Positions 1 through 6,754 are shown, counted from the stretch's first letter. The stretch: DNA of 6,754 nucleotides from Kiritimatiellia bacterium (GCA_017508315.1 JAFVZE010000165.1:1-6754); one strand, 5' to 3'. Notes: generated by a model from the letters alone, not told the origin. Translations and numbers: made by a program.

Positions 1-815
1 CCGAGTGGGCCAAAAAGAATCCGCATATCCGCCGACAATCCAGTATTTTGGTCGAAAATAAAATCGTCTTCGATTTTACGATGTGCGGATTCGATCATCT
101 GCCGGAAAATCTCGTTCCCGCCGCGCTTTTTGTCACCCACTCGCATGGCGACCACTTCAACGCGCCCGCCGTCGTCAGATTGGGTGTCAGGAAGGTGTAT
201 ACGCATTCGTCCTGGACGAGCCACGCCAAAACCGTCCTCGAGGCCGCCGCGCAGGAGGCGAAGGCGCCGGCGCCCGAAGTGATCGGAATCGACTTTGCCG
301 CGCCTGTCGAGATCGACGGGATTACCGTGACGGCGGTTCCGTCCATCCACAGCACCTCGCGTCTCGTTGACGGTCAGATTGAACGGACGGCCATGTATCT
401 CATCGAGAAGGGCGCCTCGCGTCTTCTGTATGCGACCGACACGGCCGGCATTTCCGGCGACGCGGCACGCATGATCGGCATCGACAGGCATATCACGCCG
501 CGGCGGTTTGAAAAACGAACTGTCGATAATCCGTTTATCCACAAGCCGCAACCGCTCACCGCGTTTATCATGGAGGCGACGAACGGCGATAAGGATGAGG
601 ATTTCCGGCTTTTCGTCCATGCGAGCGTTCAAACGGTCGACCGGATTGTCAAAATGCTGAAAAAGACGGGCCGCTTCACGCCGCCGCCCGGTCAAAAAGC
701 GTATATTACGCATTTAGGGCTTAAATACCGTAATTGGCCGTCCGAAAAAATCGAGGCCGACATTTCGCCTGAGCTTGCGGCCGCACACGACGGGCTTGAA
801 GTGAGGCTCGGCTGA
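1..815 (+). CDS. MBL-fold metallo-hydrolase, PhnP-like (5' partial)
   Basis: Predicted cytoplasmic metal-dependent hydrolase of the metallo-beta-lactamase superfamily; the substrate cannot be told from sequence. A TTG at 48 could start a 255-residue product, but the frame stays open to the left edge (first full codon at 3). The residues before the TTG (ending RRQSSILVENKIVFDF) read like the usual 'RxxSS-xLV-ID' first strands of this fold, so the true start lies outside the window. Numbering from the TTG, the metal-binding signature HSHGDH is at 31-36 (H31, H33, D35, H36). Likely further ligands are H101 (SIHS), D131 (YATDTAG) and H222 (YITHLG), so the full two-metal set appears present. The downstream part (FIMEATNGD at 173-181, FVHAS at 189-193, THLG) follows the order seen in PhnP-type phosphodiesterases and related proteins. 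No signal peptide is visible in the part present. The next gene starts 38 bases downstream on the same strand. The fold is secure; the specific activity is not. Confidence 0.88.
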   Translation, partial: EWAKKNPHIRRQSSILVENKIVFDFTMCGFDHLPENLVPAALFVTHSHGDHFNAPAVVRLGVRKVYTHSSWTSHAKTVLEAAAQEAKAPAPEVIGIDFAAPVEIDGITVTAVPSIHSTSRLVDGQIERTAMYLIEKGASRLLYATDTAGISGDAARMIGIDRHITPRRFEKRTVDNPFIHKPQPLTAFIMEATNGDKDEDFRLFVHASVQTVDRIVKMLKKTGRFTPPPGQKAYITHLGLKYRNWPSEKIEADISPELAAAHDGLEVRLG

Positions 816-841
816 GCCGGTAAAAAAAAGAATTTGGAAAA

Positions 842-847
842 AGGAGG
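842..847 (+). promoter_or_regulatory. Shine-Dalgarno site of the PATR-repeat protein gene
   Basis: AGGAGG lies six bases before the ATG at 854, an almost ideal Shine-Dalgarno sequence and spacing, and it fixes the start of the 976-residue gene. The spacer from 816 to 853 is purine-rich and includes a run of eight A at 822-829. I see no convincing -35/-10 pair in it, so a promoter upstream within the MBL gene, or read-through from it, is more likely. There is also no terminator hairpin after the MBL stop. Confidence 0.85.
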
Positions 848-853
848 ATTCAC

Positions 854-3784
854 ATGGTCGAAAGAAAGTCATTGTTCGCGGGTCTTTTCGCGTTCGTTTG
901 TTCTTGGGCTTGGGCGGAAGTCATCGACCTCAACGGCTCTGCGCGCACGGTCGGCGCGGATGAATACGCCGCCGAATTTACGAACACTTCCGAAACACTC
1001 GCCGAACTGACGGTTGAGAATACCGAAGCCGCCGAATTTTCGGGTAAGATATCCGGCAATATCAAACTGGTGAAAGCGGGTGCCGGTCAACTTGATATCA
1101 CGACCGTCAATGATTTTACGGGCGGGGTCGATCTCAGGGCTGGAATAATCAACTTCACCGTCGCCGGGTCACTCGGATCGGGAAAGGTGACGATTTCAAG
1201 TGGCGCGACACTACGACTTGGAGCAGCCGTTGAATGCTCCAACCCCATTCATTTGATGGCGAGTGGAAGTAAACTGATTTCTGCAAATGCTTCTTCTAAA
1301 TTTATGGGAGATATTACAGGCGAAAGCGGGATCACTTTTACACCAGATCATTCTGGTAATAAAAAGCATTTTACTGTTTATGGAAGTGTAACGATTCCTG
1401 ATGGCGTGGTGAAGGCCGCGTACAGGCAAGAGACTTATGTAAATTTTCGTGGACCAGTGAAGGTTAAAGCAGTGGACGGCAATAATGGTGGTGGTCACGT
1501 TGCGGCATTTAGGTTTTATTCAAATGAAAACATGTGGCAATACTTTCAGTTTCGCCGGTATAATAATTCATCCTATGCTCCTTATTTCGCAGCCGGAGCC
1601 ATTCCAGTGACAAGTTATATCAATATGAAAAACAGAACGAGTACCTCATATGGTTTTTCTATTGACGGTGATCAGTGTTTCAAATATTTACAGTTTACTA
1701 CTCCAGATAAGGGCTGTGCTCACTTAAAGGCTAATTCATTGTCGACTGTGACGCTTGGCTCTGAAGTTGAAGTTACTGGTAGCCAGAGTGGAACGGCATA
1801 TATTTTTGAAGGATCTTCTTTAAGCCTCGTTTACTCTCCTGAAAACACTGATTCGCCATGGACGATTGCGTCTGGCACTTCTACGATGAAGGGAACGTTA
1901 ACGGTTGAGAGAGGCATTCTTTCAATTGAAGGGTCTGCGACATTTGCGAATGTCCCGAAAATTACAGTCAATGAATCGGGTGTCTTTTCGTGCACATCAA
2001 CGGGGACGACTCCTTTAAATTCCCTTAAACATATTGAGCTTTCTGAAGAGGCAACGTTCAATGTCGGCGAAGGAATTGAAATTTCTCTCGATTCATTCCT
2101 TGTTGACGGTAAGCCGCCAAGAGCTTTCGGCTGGTTTACGGGATCGGATAATGAAAATCCCGTAGAAGGCGACCAGAAGTCGATTCCGCAGATTAAAGGC
2201 ACGGGCCGCATTTATATTCCTTTCCAAGGTAGTGCGACGGAGGCGACGTGGGACGGTGGTGCCGGTGAGAGCGATACGCTCGTGACGACGGCGGCGAACT
2301 GGGATGGCGACATGCTTCCTGATTTTTCGGGCGGTCTGACCGCCACCTTCGCAACAGGCGGGAAAGTTGCAACGTTTACATCTGTATCGTCCTTAGACGC
2401 TATCAATTTTTCCGCAGAAGAAGGATTTACGTTGAACGCTCAAGACGAGAACGCAAAAGTCGTCTTGGCGAGCGGTATCGCGGTCGCTGAAAATTCCGGC
2501 GAAACGGTCGTTACCAACACGCTTGATGTGCCCTTTCACATGACTGGTGAACAAAATTGGCAGACGCCGGCGAATACGGTTCTTGAGATTCGCAAGCCGA
2601 TTACATCAGAAACGAGTACTCTGTTTATATTGGGTGGCAGGGGAAGCTATGATATCTATTCGACGAACACATTTTCGGGGTCTGTTAAGTTGACAAACGG
2701 CCTGACGCGTGTGTTCACCAAGAGGGGAGCGTTTGGTGTGTCAGAGGACGGCAGTAATGTGGCATTGCAAAATAATCAAGGAGCCCGATTGACGCTTTAT
2801 GGAACAGAGATTGACAAGCCGTTTACATTGAGTAAACCGGCGGGTAATAATGCCGGAGGACTGACATTTGCGGCAGGTGCAAGCAATGCCTTCCTCAAAG
2901 CGTTTACTGCTGGACATAACTGGACTCCTTCCCCAGCACATGGTGCCGTAATCGCCTTTTTAGGCGAAACGACAATAGGAAGTTATTTTCGTCCGGATAT
3001 GACAGCCGGCAGCGTGAAGATGATTTTTGGCGGTAGGGCTTCATTTGGGACAGGTTCTCAATTTTACGGCGGCACGACAGTATTTAAATCATCGTCCAAT
3101 ACTCTTGCTAATGTTGAAGGCACTGATAAATCTCTTGTCTATGTTCGCGTGAATACCACGCTGGATTTGCAGGCTCCGGATTGCTTCAAGAATACTCCGA
3201 ATGTGACGATGGCGAATCAAGAAGGACGAAACGAATCGTATATTCGTCTCAACGGCAACGATCAATCGTTCGGCAATTTGAATATCGTCAATCCTTACGG
3301 CTACATTACGACGCCTTCAGATAAACCGGCGACATTTGCGTTTGACCAGACAAGTGATTGGACGCCACGTGCGGATGTCTTCCAAGGCCCGATCTCTCTT
3401 TCAAAGGGCGGTATGGCAACGGTGACAATCAACTCATCGATGCAGACAACAGGCGGCGATTTGACGGTGACCGGCGGTACGCTCGCGTTCGGCGAGAGCG
3501 GCGTTCTTTCGTCGGTCACGAATATCACCGTCAGCGGCGAGGGATCGCTTGTGACGTTGGTGTCCAAAGCGAATCTGCCCAATCACAAGAAGTCGATTCT
3601 CCGTCTGAATGACGGCGGCAAGCTCCAGATCCCGTCCGGGATGAACTTGAAAGTGGCCGAACTCTACATCGATGGCAATAAGCGGCGGGACGGCAACTAT
3701 ACCGCCGGCAACGCGGCCGATATAGTCGCCGGCGAGGGTTCGCTCATTGTCGGTTCGCCTGCGTTTAAAATCATCATTCGGTAA
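854..3784 (+). CDS. Exported protein with autotransporter-associated beta-strand (PATR-type) repeats
   Basis: A 976-residue predicted secreted or surface protein of unknown role. The start is fixed by the AGGAGG six bases upstream. Residues 1-21 form a Sec signal peptide (basic VERK, hydrophobic LFAGLFAFV, likely cleavage after AWA). Residues 72-123 are a clear PATR-type unit (LVKAGAG, DFTGGVDLRAG, SGATLRLG). A second module opens at W466 (WDGG, then NWDGD around 482-486), a motif that often begins such modules in Verrucomicrobia-like proteins. Further PATR-like stretches are near 600-650 (NTFSGSVKLTNG) and 849-905 (LSKGG, then GGDLTVTGGTLAFG). Residues 916-976 form a tail (LYIDG, GNYTAG, GEGSLIVG) of a kind seen at the end of many such proteins. 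These parts are predicted to fold as beta-solenoid. Residues about 130-460 and 660-840 match nothing I recognise. There is no C-terminal 12-strand autotransporter barrel and no PEP-CTERM or LPxTG signal, so export beyond Sec and anchoring are unexplained. The stop lies one base before the next start, suggesting coupling. Confidence 0.85.
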   Translation: MVERKSLFAGLFAFVCSWAWAEVIDLNGSARTVGADEYAAEFTNTSETLAELTVENTEAAEFSGKISGNIKLVKAGAGQLDITTVNDFTGGVDLRAGIINFTVAGSLGSGKVTISSGATLRLGAAVECSNPIHLMASGSKLISANASSKFMGDITGESGITFTPDHSGNKKHFTVYGSVTIPDGVVKAAYRQETYVNFRGPVKVKAVDGNNGGGHVAAFRFYSNENMWQYFQFRRYNNSSYAPYFAAGAIPVTSYINMKNRTSTSYGFSIDGDQCFKYLQFTTPDKGCAHLKANSLSTVTLGSEVEVTGSQSGTAYIFEGSSLSLVYSPENTDSPWTIASGTSTMKGTLTVERGILSIEGSATFANVPKITVNESGVFSCTSTGTTPLNSLKHIELSEEATFNVGEGIEISLDSFLVDGKPPRAFGWFTGSDNENPVEGDQKSIPQIKGTGRIYIPFQGSATEATWDGGAGESDTLVTTAANWDGDMLPDFSGGLTATFATGGKVATFTSVSSLDAINFSAEEGFTLNAQDENAKVVLASGIAVAENSGETVVTNTLDVPFHMTGEQNWQTPANTVLEIRKPITSETSTLFILGGRGSYDIYSTNTFSGSVKLTNGLTRVFTKRGAFGVSEDGSNVALQNNQGARLTLYGTEIDKPFTLSKPAGNNAGGLTFAAGASNAFLKAFTAGHNWTPSPAHGAVIAFLGETTIGSYFRPDMTAGSVKMIFGGRASFGTGSQFYGGTTVFKSSSNTLANVEGTDKSLVYVRVNTTLDLQAPDCFKNTPNVTMANQEGRNESYIRLNGNDQSFGNLNIVNPYGYITTPSDKPATFAFDQTSDWTPRADVFQGPISLSKGGMATVTINSSMQTTGGDLTVTGGTLAFGESGVLSSVTNITVSGEGSLVTLVSKANLPNHKKSILRLNDGGKLQIPSGMNLKVAELYIDGNKRRDGNYTAGNAADIVAGEGSLIVGSPAFKIIIR

Positions 3785-3785
3785 A

Positions 3786-6488
3786 ATGAAACGAAAATTA
3801 CTGGTTACGGTTTTCGCGCTCGGTTTGAGTGTCGCCGCGCGGGCCGGGGCCTGGGACTTTCACGGGGCTGAGCGGGAGATCACTTGCGCGAGATCGCTTA
3901 AATCCGAAAAAATTAATGGCGCCTTTACATTGGAACTGAGGCTGTCGCCCAAAGCCTTTGAAAAGGCGCAGGGCGAAGGTATGGTCTGCTCGTGGGGCAA
4001 CGGTTACAACAACGGCTGGAGACTTGTGTTCACGAAGGCGAAAGGCGGCTATCGCGCGGCGTTTTCGCTCGGGCATGAGGACGGCAAGCGCGGCGGCGTG
4101 CGATTCGTCGGTGCGCTCCCGACGAACGTGTGGACGACGCTCGCCGTCACGTTCGACGGAGCGCGTGTCAATCTCTACCGCGACGGCGTCTGGAACGCCA
4201 CCGCCGACCGTCCGCACGGCTTTGCGCCCGCACATCCCGCCCAGTTGGCCCTCGGCGGCGCACGTTGCGGCATTTCGTTTTTTCCGTTCGACTGCTCGCG
4301 CGCCGAGCTTCTGCCGCGCGCGTTGACGGCCGATGAAATCGCGGCGCGTTATATGGGGGCTGTCCCCAAGAGCGAATGGCCGGCTTCCTTTCGGCGGCGG
4401 AAGGCTGATGCCGATTTGGCGCACGGGCGTTTTGACGCGGCGGCGGAAGGGTATGCGGAATTGTACCGCGAAGCCTGCCTGCGTGTCTCCCCTCATCGCG
4501 CCGAGATCGCTTTCGCCTATGCCGATGCGCTCGCGCAAGGCGGAAAAGCCGAGGAAGCGAAAAACGTCTGCCGCGAAATCGCCGCCGCGACGGATCTGCC
4601 GCTGTATCTGACGCGCGAGGCCGCGGAGAAGGCGGGGCTTCCCGATCCGCATCCCGCGGCGCCGCTTCCGACGGTCTCCGCCTGGCGGCCGGCGGCGCGG
4701 ACGGACTGCGTGTATGTGATCGCGACGAACGGCAGCGATGCGGCGGCCGGGACGCCCGCCGCGCCTCTGGCGACGCTCGGTGCGGCGCTTGAGCGCGTGC
4801 GTGCGCGCGTCGCCGAAGACGGGTGGCCGACGGGTGGGGTGCAGATCGTTCTGCGCGGCGGGCGCTATCAGATGGCGGAAACGTGCGAGTTGACGGCGGC
4901 CGATTCCGGTGCGCCGGGTGCGCCGCTCGTGATTTGCGCCTGGCCGGGTGAGACGGTCGTCTTCGATGGGGCGCGCGAGGTGACGGCGTGGCGTCAGCCG
5001 ACGGAGGAAGAGGCGTCGCGACTGGCGTCTGCGGCGCGCTCGCACGTGCGCGTCGCCGATCTCCCGGAGGCGGTTTTCGGCGAACTGCCGCCGCTTCAGC
5101 CCTACGGTTACGGCCGCAGAGGCGGCAAGATGATCGATCTGTCGGAGGACGGGCGACTGCTCACCTCGGCGCGTCATCCGAATGCGGGGTTTGCCGTCGT
5201 CACCGCGTCCGACCGCGAGACGTTCACCGCCGATTTCGGCGATCTGTCGGGATGGGAGAACGAAAAGAACGTCTTCGCCACCGGTTACTGGTGGAATTTC
5301 TGGTCGGATCGGACGCTGGCCGTCGCGTCGATCGATCCGGCGGCGAACACCGTGACGCTTGCGGCGGGCGAGCCCCGGAAAAAAGCGGACGGCCGGGCGA
5401 TCAGGAAAGGGGCGGCCGTTTTCCTCACAAATGCGCTTCGGGCGCTGGATGCGCCGGGCGAATGGTATCTCGACCGAGACGCGCGCAAACTTTATGTCTG
5501 GCCGCGTTCTGCGGCGTCTGTGCGCTTCGCGCTCAATACGCGTGACGGTGCGTTTTTCCGCTTGGCCGGCGCGCGGTCTGTCGTTCTGAAAGACCTTGTC
5601 TTCGAGGGGACGTGTTCGACGGCTGTGACGATGGATTCGGTGAGCGATATCTGGGTCAAGGGCTGCACGTTCCGTCTGTGCGGTCGCGGGGGCGTGCGGG
5701 CGTCGGGCGCGCGCGTGCGCATCGATTCGTGCCGGTTCTACGATCTCGGTAGAAGCGCGGTTTCGCTTTCCGGCGGGTCGCGCGAGACGTTGTCGCGCGC
5801 CGACAATCTGGTGATCGACTGCGAGGCGTTCAATCTCGGCCGTCACTGGCGGACGTATTCGCCGGCGGTGCACGCGACCGGCTGCGGGATCGACATCGTC
5901 GCCAACCGTTTCCACGATCTGCCCTCAAGCGCGATCCGCGCCGACGCGAACGACGTGCGCGTCGTCTCGAACCGCATCTGGCGGTGCGTGCTTGAAAGCG
6001 ACGATCAGGGGGCGTTCGACATCTACGCCAATCCGACGTTTGCCGGTGTCGAGATCGCCGACAACGTCTGGGAGGATATCGGCGGAGGCGATATCGCCCA
6101 TACGGGGCAGGCCGCGGTTCGCTTGGATGATATGATCTGCGGCGTCGTCATCCGGGGCAACCGGTTCGTCCGCTGCGGCCGCGGGATTTTCGGCGCGGTG
6201 CAGGTCAACGGCGGAAGACGCAATTTCATCGACGGCAACGCGTTTGTCGATTGCCGGCTGGATGTTTCGGTTCAGAGCAAAAGCGCGGCCAAGTGGGCCG
6301 GCCTTTGCCGACGTTATGCGCATCTCTTTGCCTCTCCCGTCTACAACGCGCGGTATCCGGGCTTTTCGGCGTTGCCGTCGGCGCCGCCGGAGAATTATGT
6401 CTGGCGCAGCCGGCTCGAGGGCGTTTCTCGCAGCATCAGGCCGCGGGCGTTTTCCGTTTCTCCGCCCGGAGAACGGACGGCGCCGTAG
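3786..6488 (+). CDS. Exported LamG-like / TPR-like / right-handed beta-helix protein, putative glycoside hydrolase (GH141-like)
   Basis: A 900-residue predicted secreted carbohydrate-active protein. Residues 1-20 are a signal peptide (MKRK, hydrophobic core, cleavage after ARA). Residues about 23-200 look like a concanavalin A/LamG domain (TNVWTTLAVTFDG, then VNLYRDGVW, ending in ALTADEIAARY). Residues about 205-285 are alpha-helical and TPR-like (GRFDAAAEGYAELYREA, ADALAQGGKAEEAKNVC). From about 305 the protein follows the beta-helix glycosidase pattern: YVIATNGSDAAAGT, LRGGRYQMAET with DSGAPGAPLVI, LDAPGEWYLDRDARKLYVWP, and then beta-helix rungs. Near the end are ESDDQGA (D739, D740) and RLDDM (D781, D782), followed by NGGRRNFIDGNAFVDC. 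From memory, GH141 enzymes use two aspartates about 41 residues apart, and D740 to D781 fits; this needs an alignment. ATG 3786 is preferred because a clean signal peptide follows it, although it has no Shine-Dalgarno. An in-frame TTG at 3747 would add 13 residues and overlap the previous gene. The gene is very GC-rich. Substrate is unknown; another beta-helix lyase or epimerase-like function is possible. Confidence 0.85.
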   Translation: MKRKLLVTVFALGLSVAARAGAWDFHGAEREITCARSLKSEKINGAFTLELRLSPKAFEKAQGEGMVCSWGNGYNNGWRLVFTKAKGGYRAAFSLGHEDGKRGGVRFVGALPTNVWTTLAVTFDGARVNLYRDGVWNATADRPHGFAPAHPAQLALGGARCGISFFPFDCSRAELLPRALTADEIAARYMGAVPKSEWPASFRRRKADADLAHGRFDAAAEGYAELYREACLRVSPHRAEIAFAYADALAQGGKAEEAKNVCREIAAATDLPLYLTREAAEKAGLPDPHPAAPLPTVSAWRPAARTDCVYVIATNGSDAAAGTPAAPLATLGAALERVRARVAEDGWPTGGVQIVLRGGRYQMAETCELTAADSGAPGAPLVICAWPGETVVFDGAREVTAWRQPTEEEASRLASAARSHVRVADLPEAVFGELPPLQPYGYGRRGGKMIDLSEDGRLLTSARHPNAGFAVVTASDRETFTADFGDLSGWENEKNVFATGYWWNFWSDRTLAVASIDPAANTVTLAAGEPRKKADGRAIRKGAAVFLTNALRALDAPGEWYLDRDARKLYVWPRSAASVRFALNTRDGAFFRLAGARSVVLKDLVFEGTCSTAVTMDSVSDIWVKGCTFRLCGRGGVRASGARVRIDSCRFYDLGRSAVSLSGGSRETLSRADNLVIDCEAFNLGRHWRTYSPAVHATGCGIDIVANRFHDLPSSAIRADANDVRVVSNRIWRCVLESDDQGAFDIYANPTFAGVEIADNVWEDIGGGDIAHTGQAAVRLDDMICGVVIRGNRFVRCGRGIFGAVQVNGGRRNFIDGNAFVDCRLDVSVQSKSAAKWAGLCRRYAHLFASPVYNARYPGFSALPSAPPENYVWRSRLEGVSRSIRPRAFSVSPPGERTAP

Positions 6489-6498
6489 CGGGACGGCG
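6481..6498. terminator. Weak GC-rich hairpin at the convergent gene ends
   Basis: CGCCGT at 6481-6486 and ACGGCG at 6493-6498 are exact reverse complements separated by six bases. The hairpin spans the stop codon of the beta-helix gene and lies just past the stop of the opposing amidohydrolase. It could act on either transcript, but no T-run follows on either strand, so intrinsic termination is doubtful. It overlaps another palindrome, ACGGCGCCGT at 6477-6486, and may simply reflect local GC-rich sequence. Confidence 0.25.
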
Positions 6499-6499
6499 T

Positions 6500-6754
6500 T
6501 CAATGGCCTTCGCCGACAGCGTTTCGGATTTTAATAGCTTGGGGGACTGTCCCCATTGGCGATAATCCTATTTCGAATAACTCATGCGCTGTTTCATAGC
6601 AAATTGCGCGGCGTTCGTTCTCGGATAAGGGAAGTTTAAGAAACTCTGAAATAACAGCAGCAGGATCTTGCCACGGAGCATCTGTTCCAAATAGGATACG
6701 ATTTGCTCCGTGCATTCGAATCATCCTGAAAATCTGTTCGTTCGGCATCCAGAA
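6500..6754 (-). CDS. Amidohydrolase-2 family (TIM-barrel) enzyme, C-terminal fragment (5' partial)
   Basis: This is the C-terminal end of a metal-dependent amidohydrolase of the PF04909 type, which act as hydrolases or decarboxylases on small carbonyl or aromatic substrates. The frame is open to the right edge; residues F and W precede the methionine codon at 6746-6748, so that methionine is probably internal. The diagnostic stretch is GANRILFGTDAPWQDP, in which the Asp (codon at 6680-6682) is the conserved metal-site Asp of the last barrel strands. LPLSENERRAICYETAHELFEIG then matches the usual final helices, although the common Asn of 'NA' is Thr here. Family members generally stop at about the LFEI position, but this frame runs about 23 residues further through a GGGGAC/GTCCCC palindrome, ending IRNAVGEGH. 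The gene converges on the beta-helix gene with 11 bases between stops, so it belongs to another transcription unit. Substrate cannot be assigned from this fragment. Confidence 0.82.
   Translation of the reverse strand, partial: FWMPNEQIFRMIRMHGANRILFGTDAPWQDPAAVISEFLKLPLSENERRAICYETAHELFEIGLSPMGTVPQAIKIRNAVGEGH
6542..6554. repeat. GGGGAC-T-GTCCCC palindrome, REP-like element
   Basis: A perfect inverted repeat of two 6-base arms around a single T. It sits inside the 3' end of the amidohydrolase frame, just after the point where the family usually ends. The one-base centre makes it a poor RNA hairpin, so a terminator is unlikely. From memory, GGGGACTGTCCCC-type palindromes recur as dispersed REP elements, often linked to RAYT (Y1) transposases, in various bacterial genomes. 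No transposase is present here, and a single copy cannot prove repetitiveness. Confidence 0.55.

Noticed and set aside
48..50. TTG as the true start of the MBL hydrolase
   Set aside because: The frame is open upstream to the window edge and encodes residues that fit the first strand of the fold, and no Shine-Dalgarno precedes the TTG.
822..829. Run of eight A as a phase-variable tract
   Set aside because: It is short and lies in a purine-rich leader ahead of the Shine-Dalgarno. Nothing suggests length variation controls expression.
4988..5545. A 185-codon + strand open frame in another phase
   Set aside because: Nested within the beta-helix gene, with an Arg-rich, domain-free product and no ribosome binding site.
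3798..5915. A 705-codon open frame on the - strand, antisense to the beta-helix gene
   Set aside because: It lies wholly opposite a gene with clear signal peptide and domain matches. Its product is extremely Arg-rich and shows no recognisable domain, as expected from the complement of a GC-rich coding sequence with few A/T-rich stops.
5925..6503. A 192-codon - strand open frame near the right end
   Set aside because: Low-complexity Arg/Ala/Pro-rich product opposite the end of the beta-helix gene. It is a shadow frame, and the amidohydrolase frame explains the real - strand coding there.
6542..6554. GGGGACTGTCCCC as an intrinsic terminator
   Set aside because: The arms are separated by one base, too short for an RNA loop, and no T-run follows on either strand.
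1..6754. CRISPR array, tRNA, rRNA, riboswitch or complete insertion sequence
   Set aside because: Coding sequence fills nearly the whole window. There are no regularly spaced direct repeats, no tRNA- or rRNA-like stretches, and no transposase or integrase domain.

Overview
The window carries four protein-coding genes and almost no intergenic DNA. Two genes are cut by the window edges. No RNA gene, CRISPR array or complete mobile element was found. The two complete genes encode large secreted proteins: one with autotransporter-associated beta-strand (PATR-type) repeats, and one combining a LamG-like domain, a helical linker and a right-handed beta-helix. That combination is typical of glycan-degrading bacteria of the PVC group, especially gut-associated Kiritimatiellota, Lentisphaerota or Verrucomicrobiota. 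This placement is an inference from protein style and base composition; no phylogenetic marker gene is present.

Layout from left to right. (1) The C-terminal part of a PhnP-like metallo-beta-lactamase-fold hydrolase, + strand, whose frame is open to base 1. (2) A 38-base spacer with a strong Shine-Dalgarno. (3) A 976-residue exported protein with PATR-type beta-strand units and a conserved C-terminal tail, but no autotransporter barrel. (4) One base after its stop, a 900-residue exported protein with a LamG-like domain, a TPR-like helical linker and a beta-helix glycosidase-like module resembling the GH141 type. (5) Converging from the right edge on the - strand, the last 84 codons of an amidohydrolase-2 family enzyme. 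Its C-terminal tail runs through a perfect GGGGAC/GTCCCC palindrome that looks like a REP-type element.

Genes 1 to 3 run in the same direction with gaps of 38 and 1 bases, so they could be co-transcribed. The second and third are the more convincing functional pair: two exported proteins, with translation probably coupled. A reasonable working picture is that the beta-helix protein acts on an extracellular or periplasmic polysaccharide, while the PATR protein is a surface or secreted beta-solenoid of unknown role. The MBL hydrolase has no evident functional link to them.

The features most worth a second look are the base-composition mosaic inside the PATR gene (GC-rich conserved modules separated by AT-rich unrecognised segments), the three-part architecture of the beta-helix protein, and the palindrome that appears to have extended the amidohydrolase reading frame. 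I did not see clear evidence of a wholly new system.
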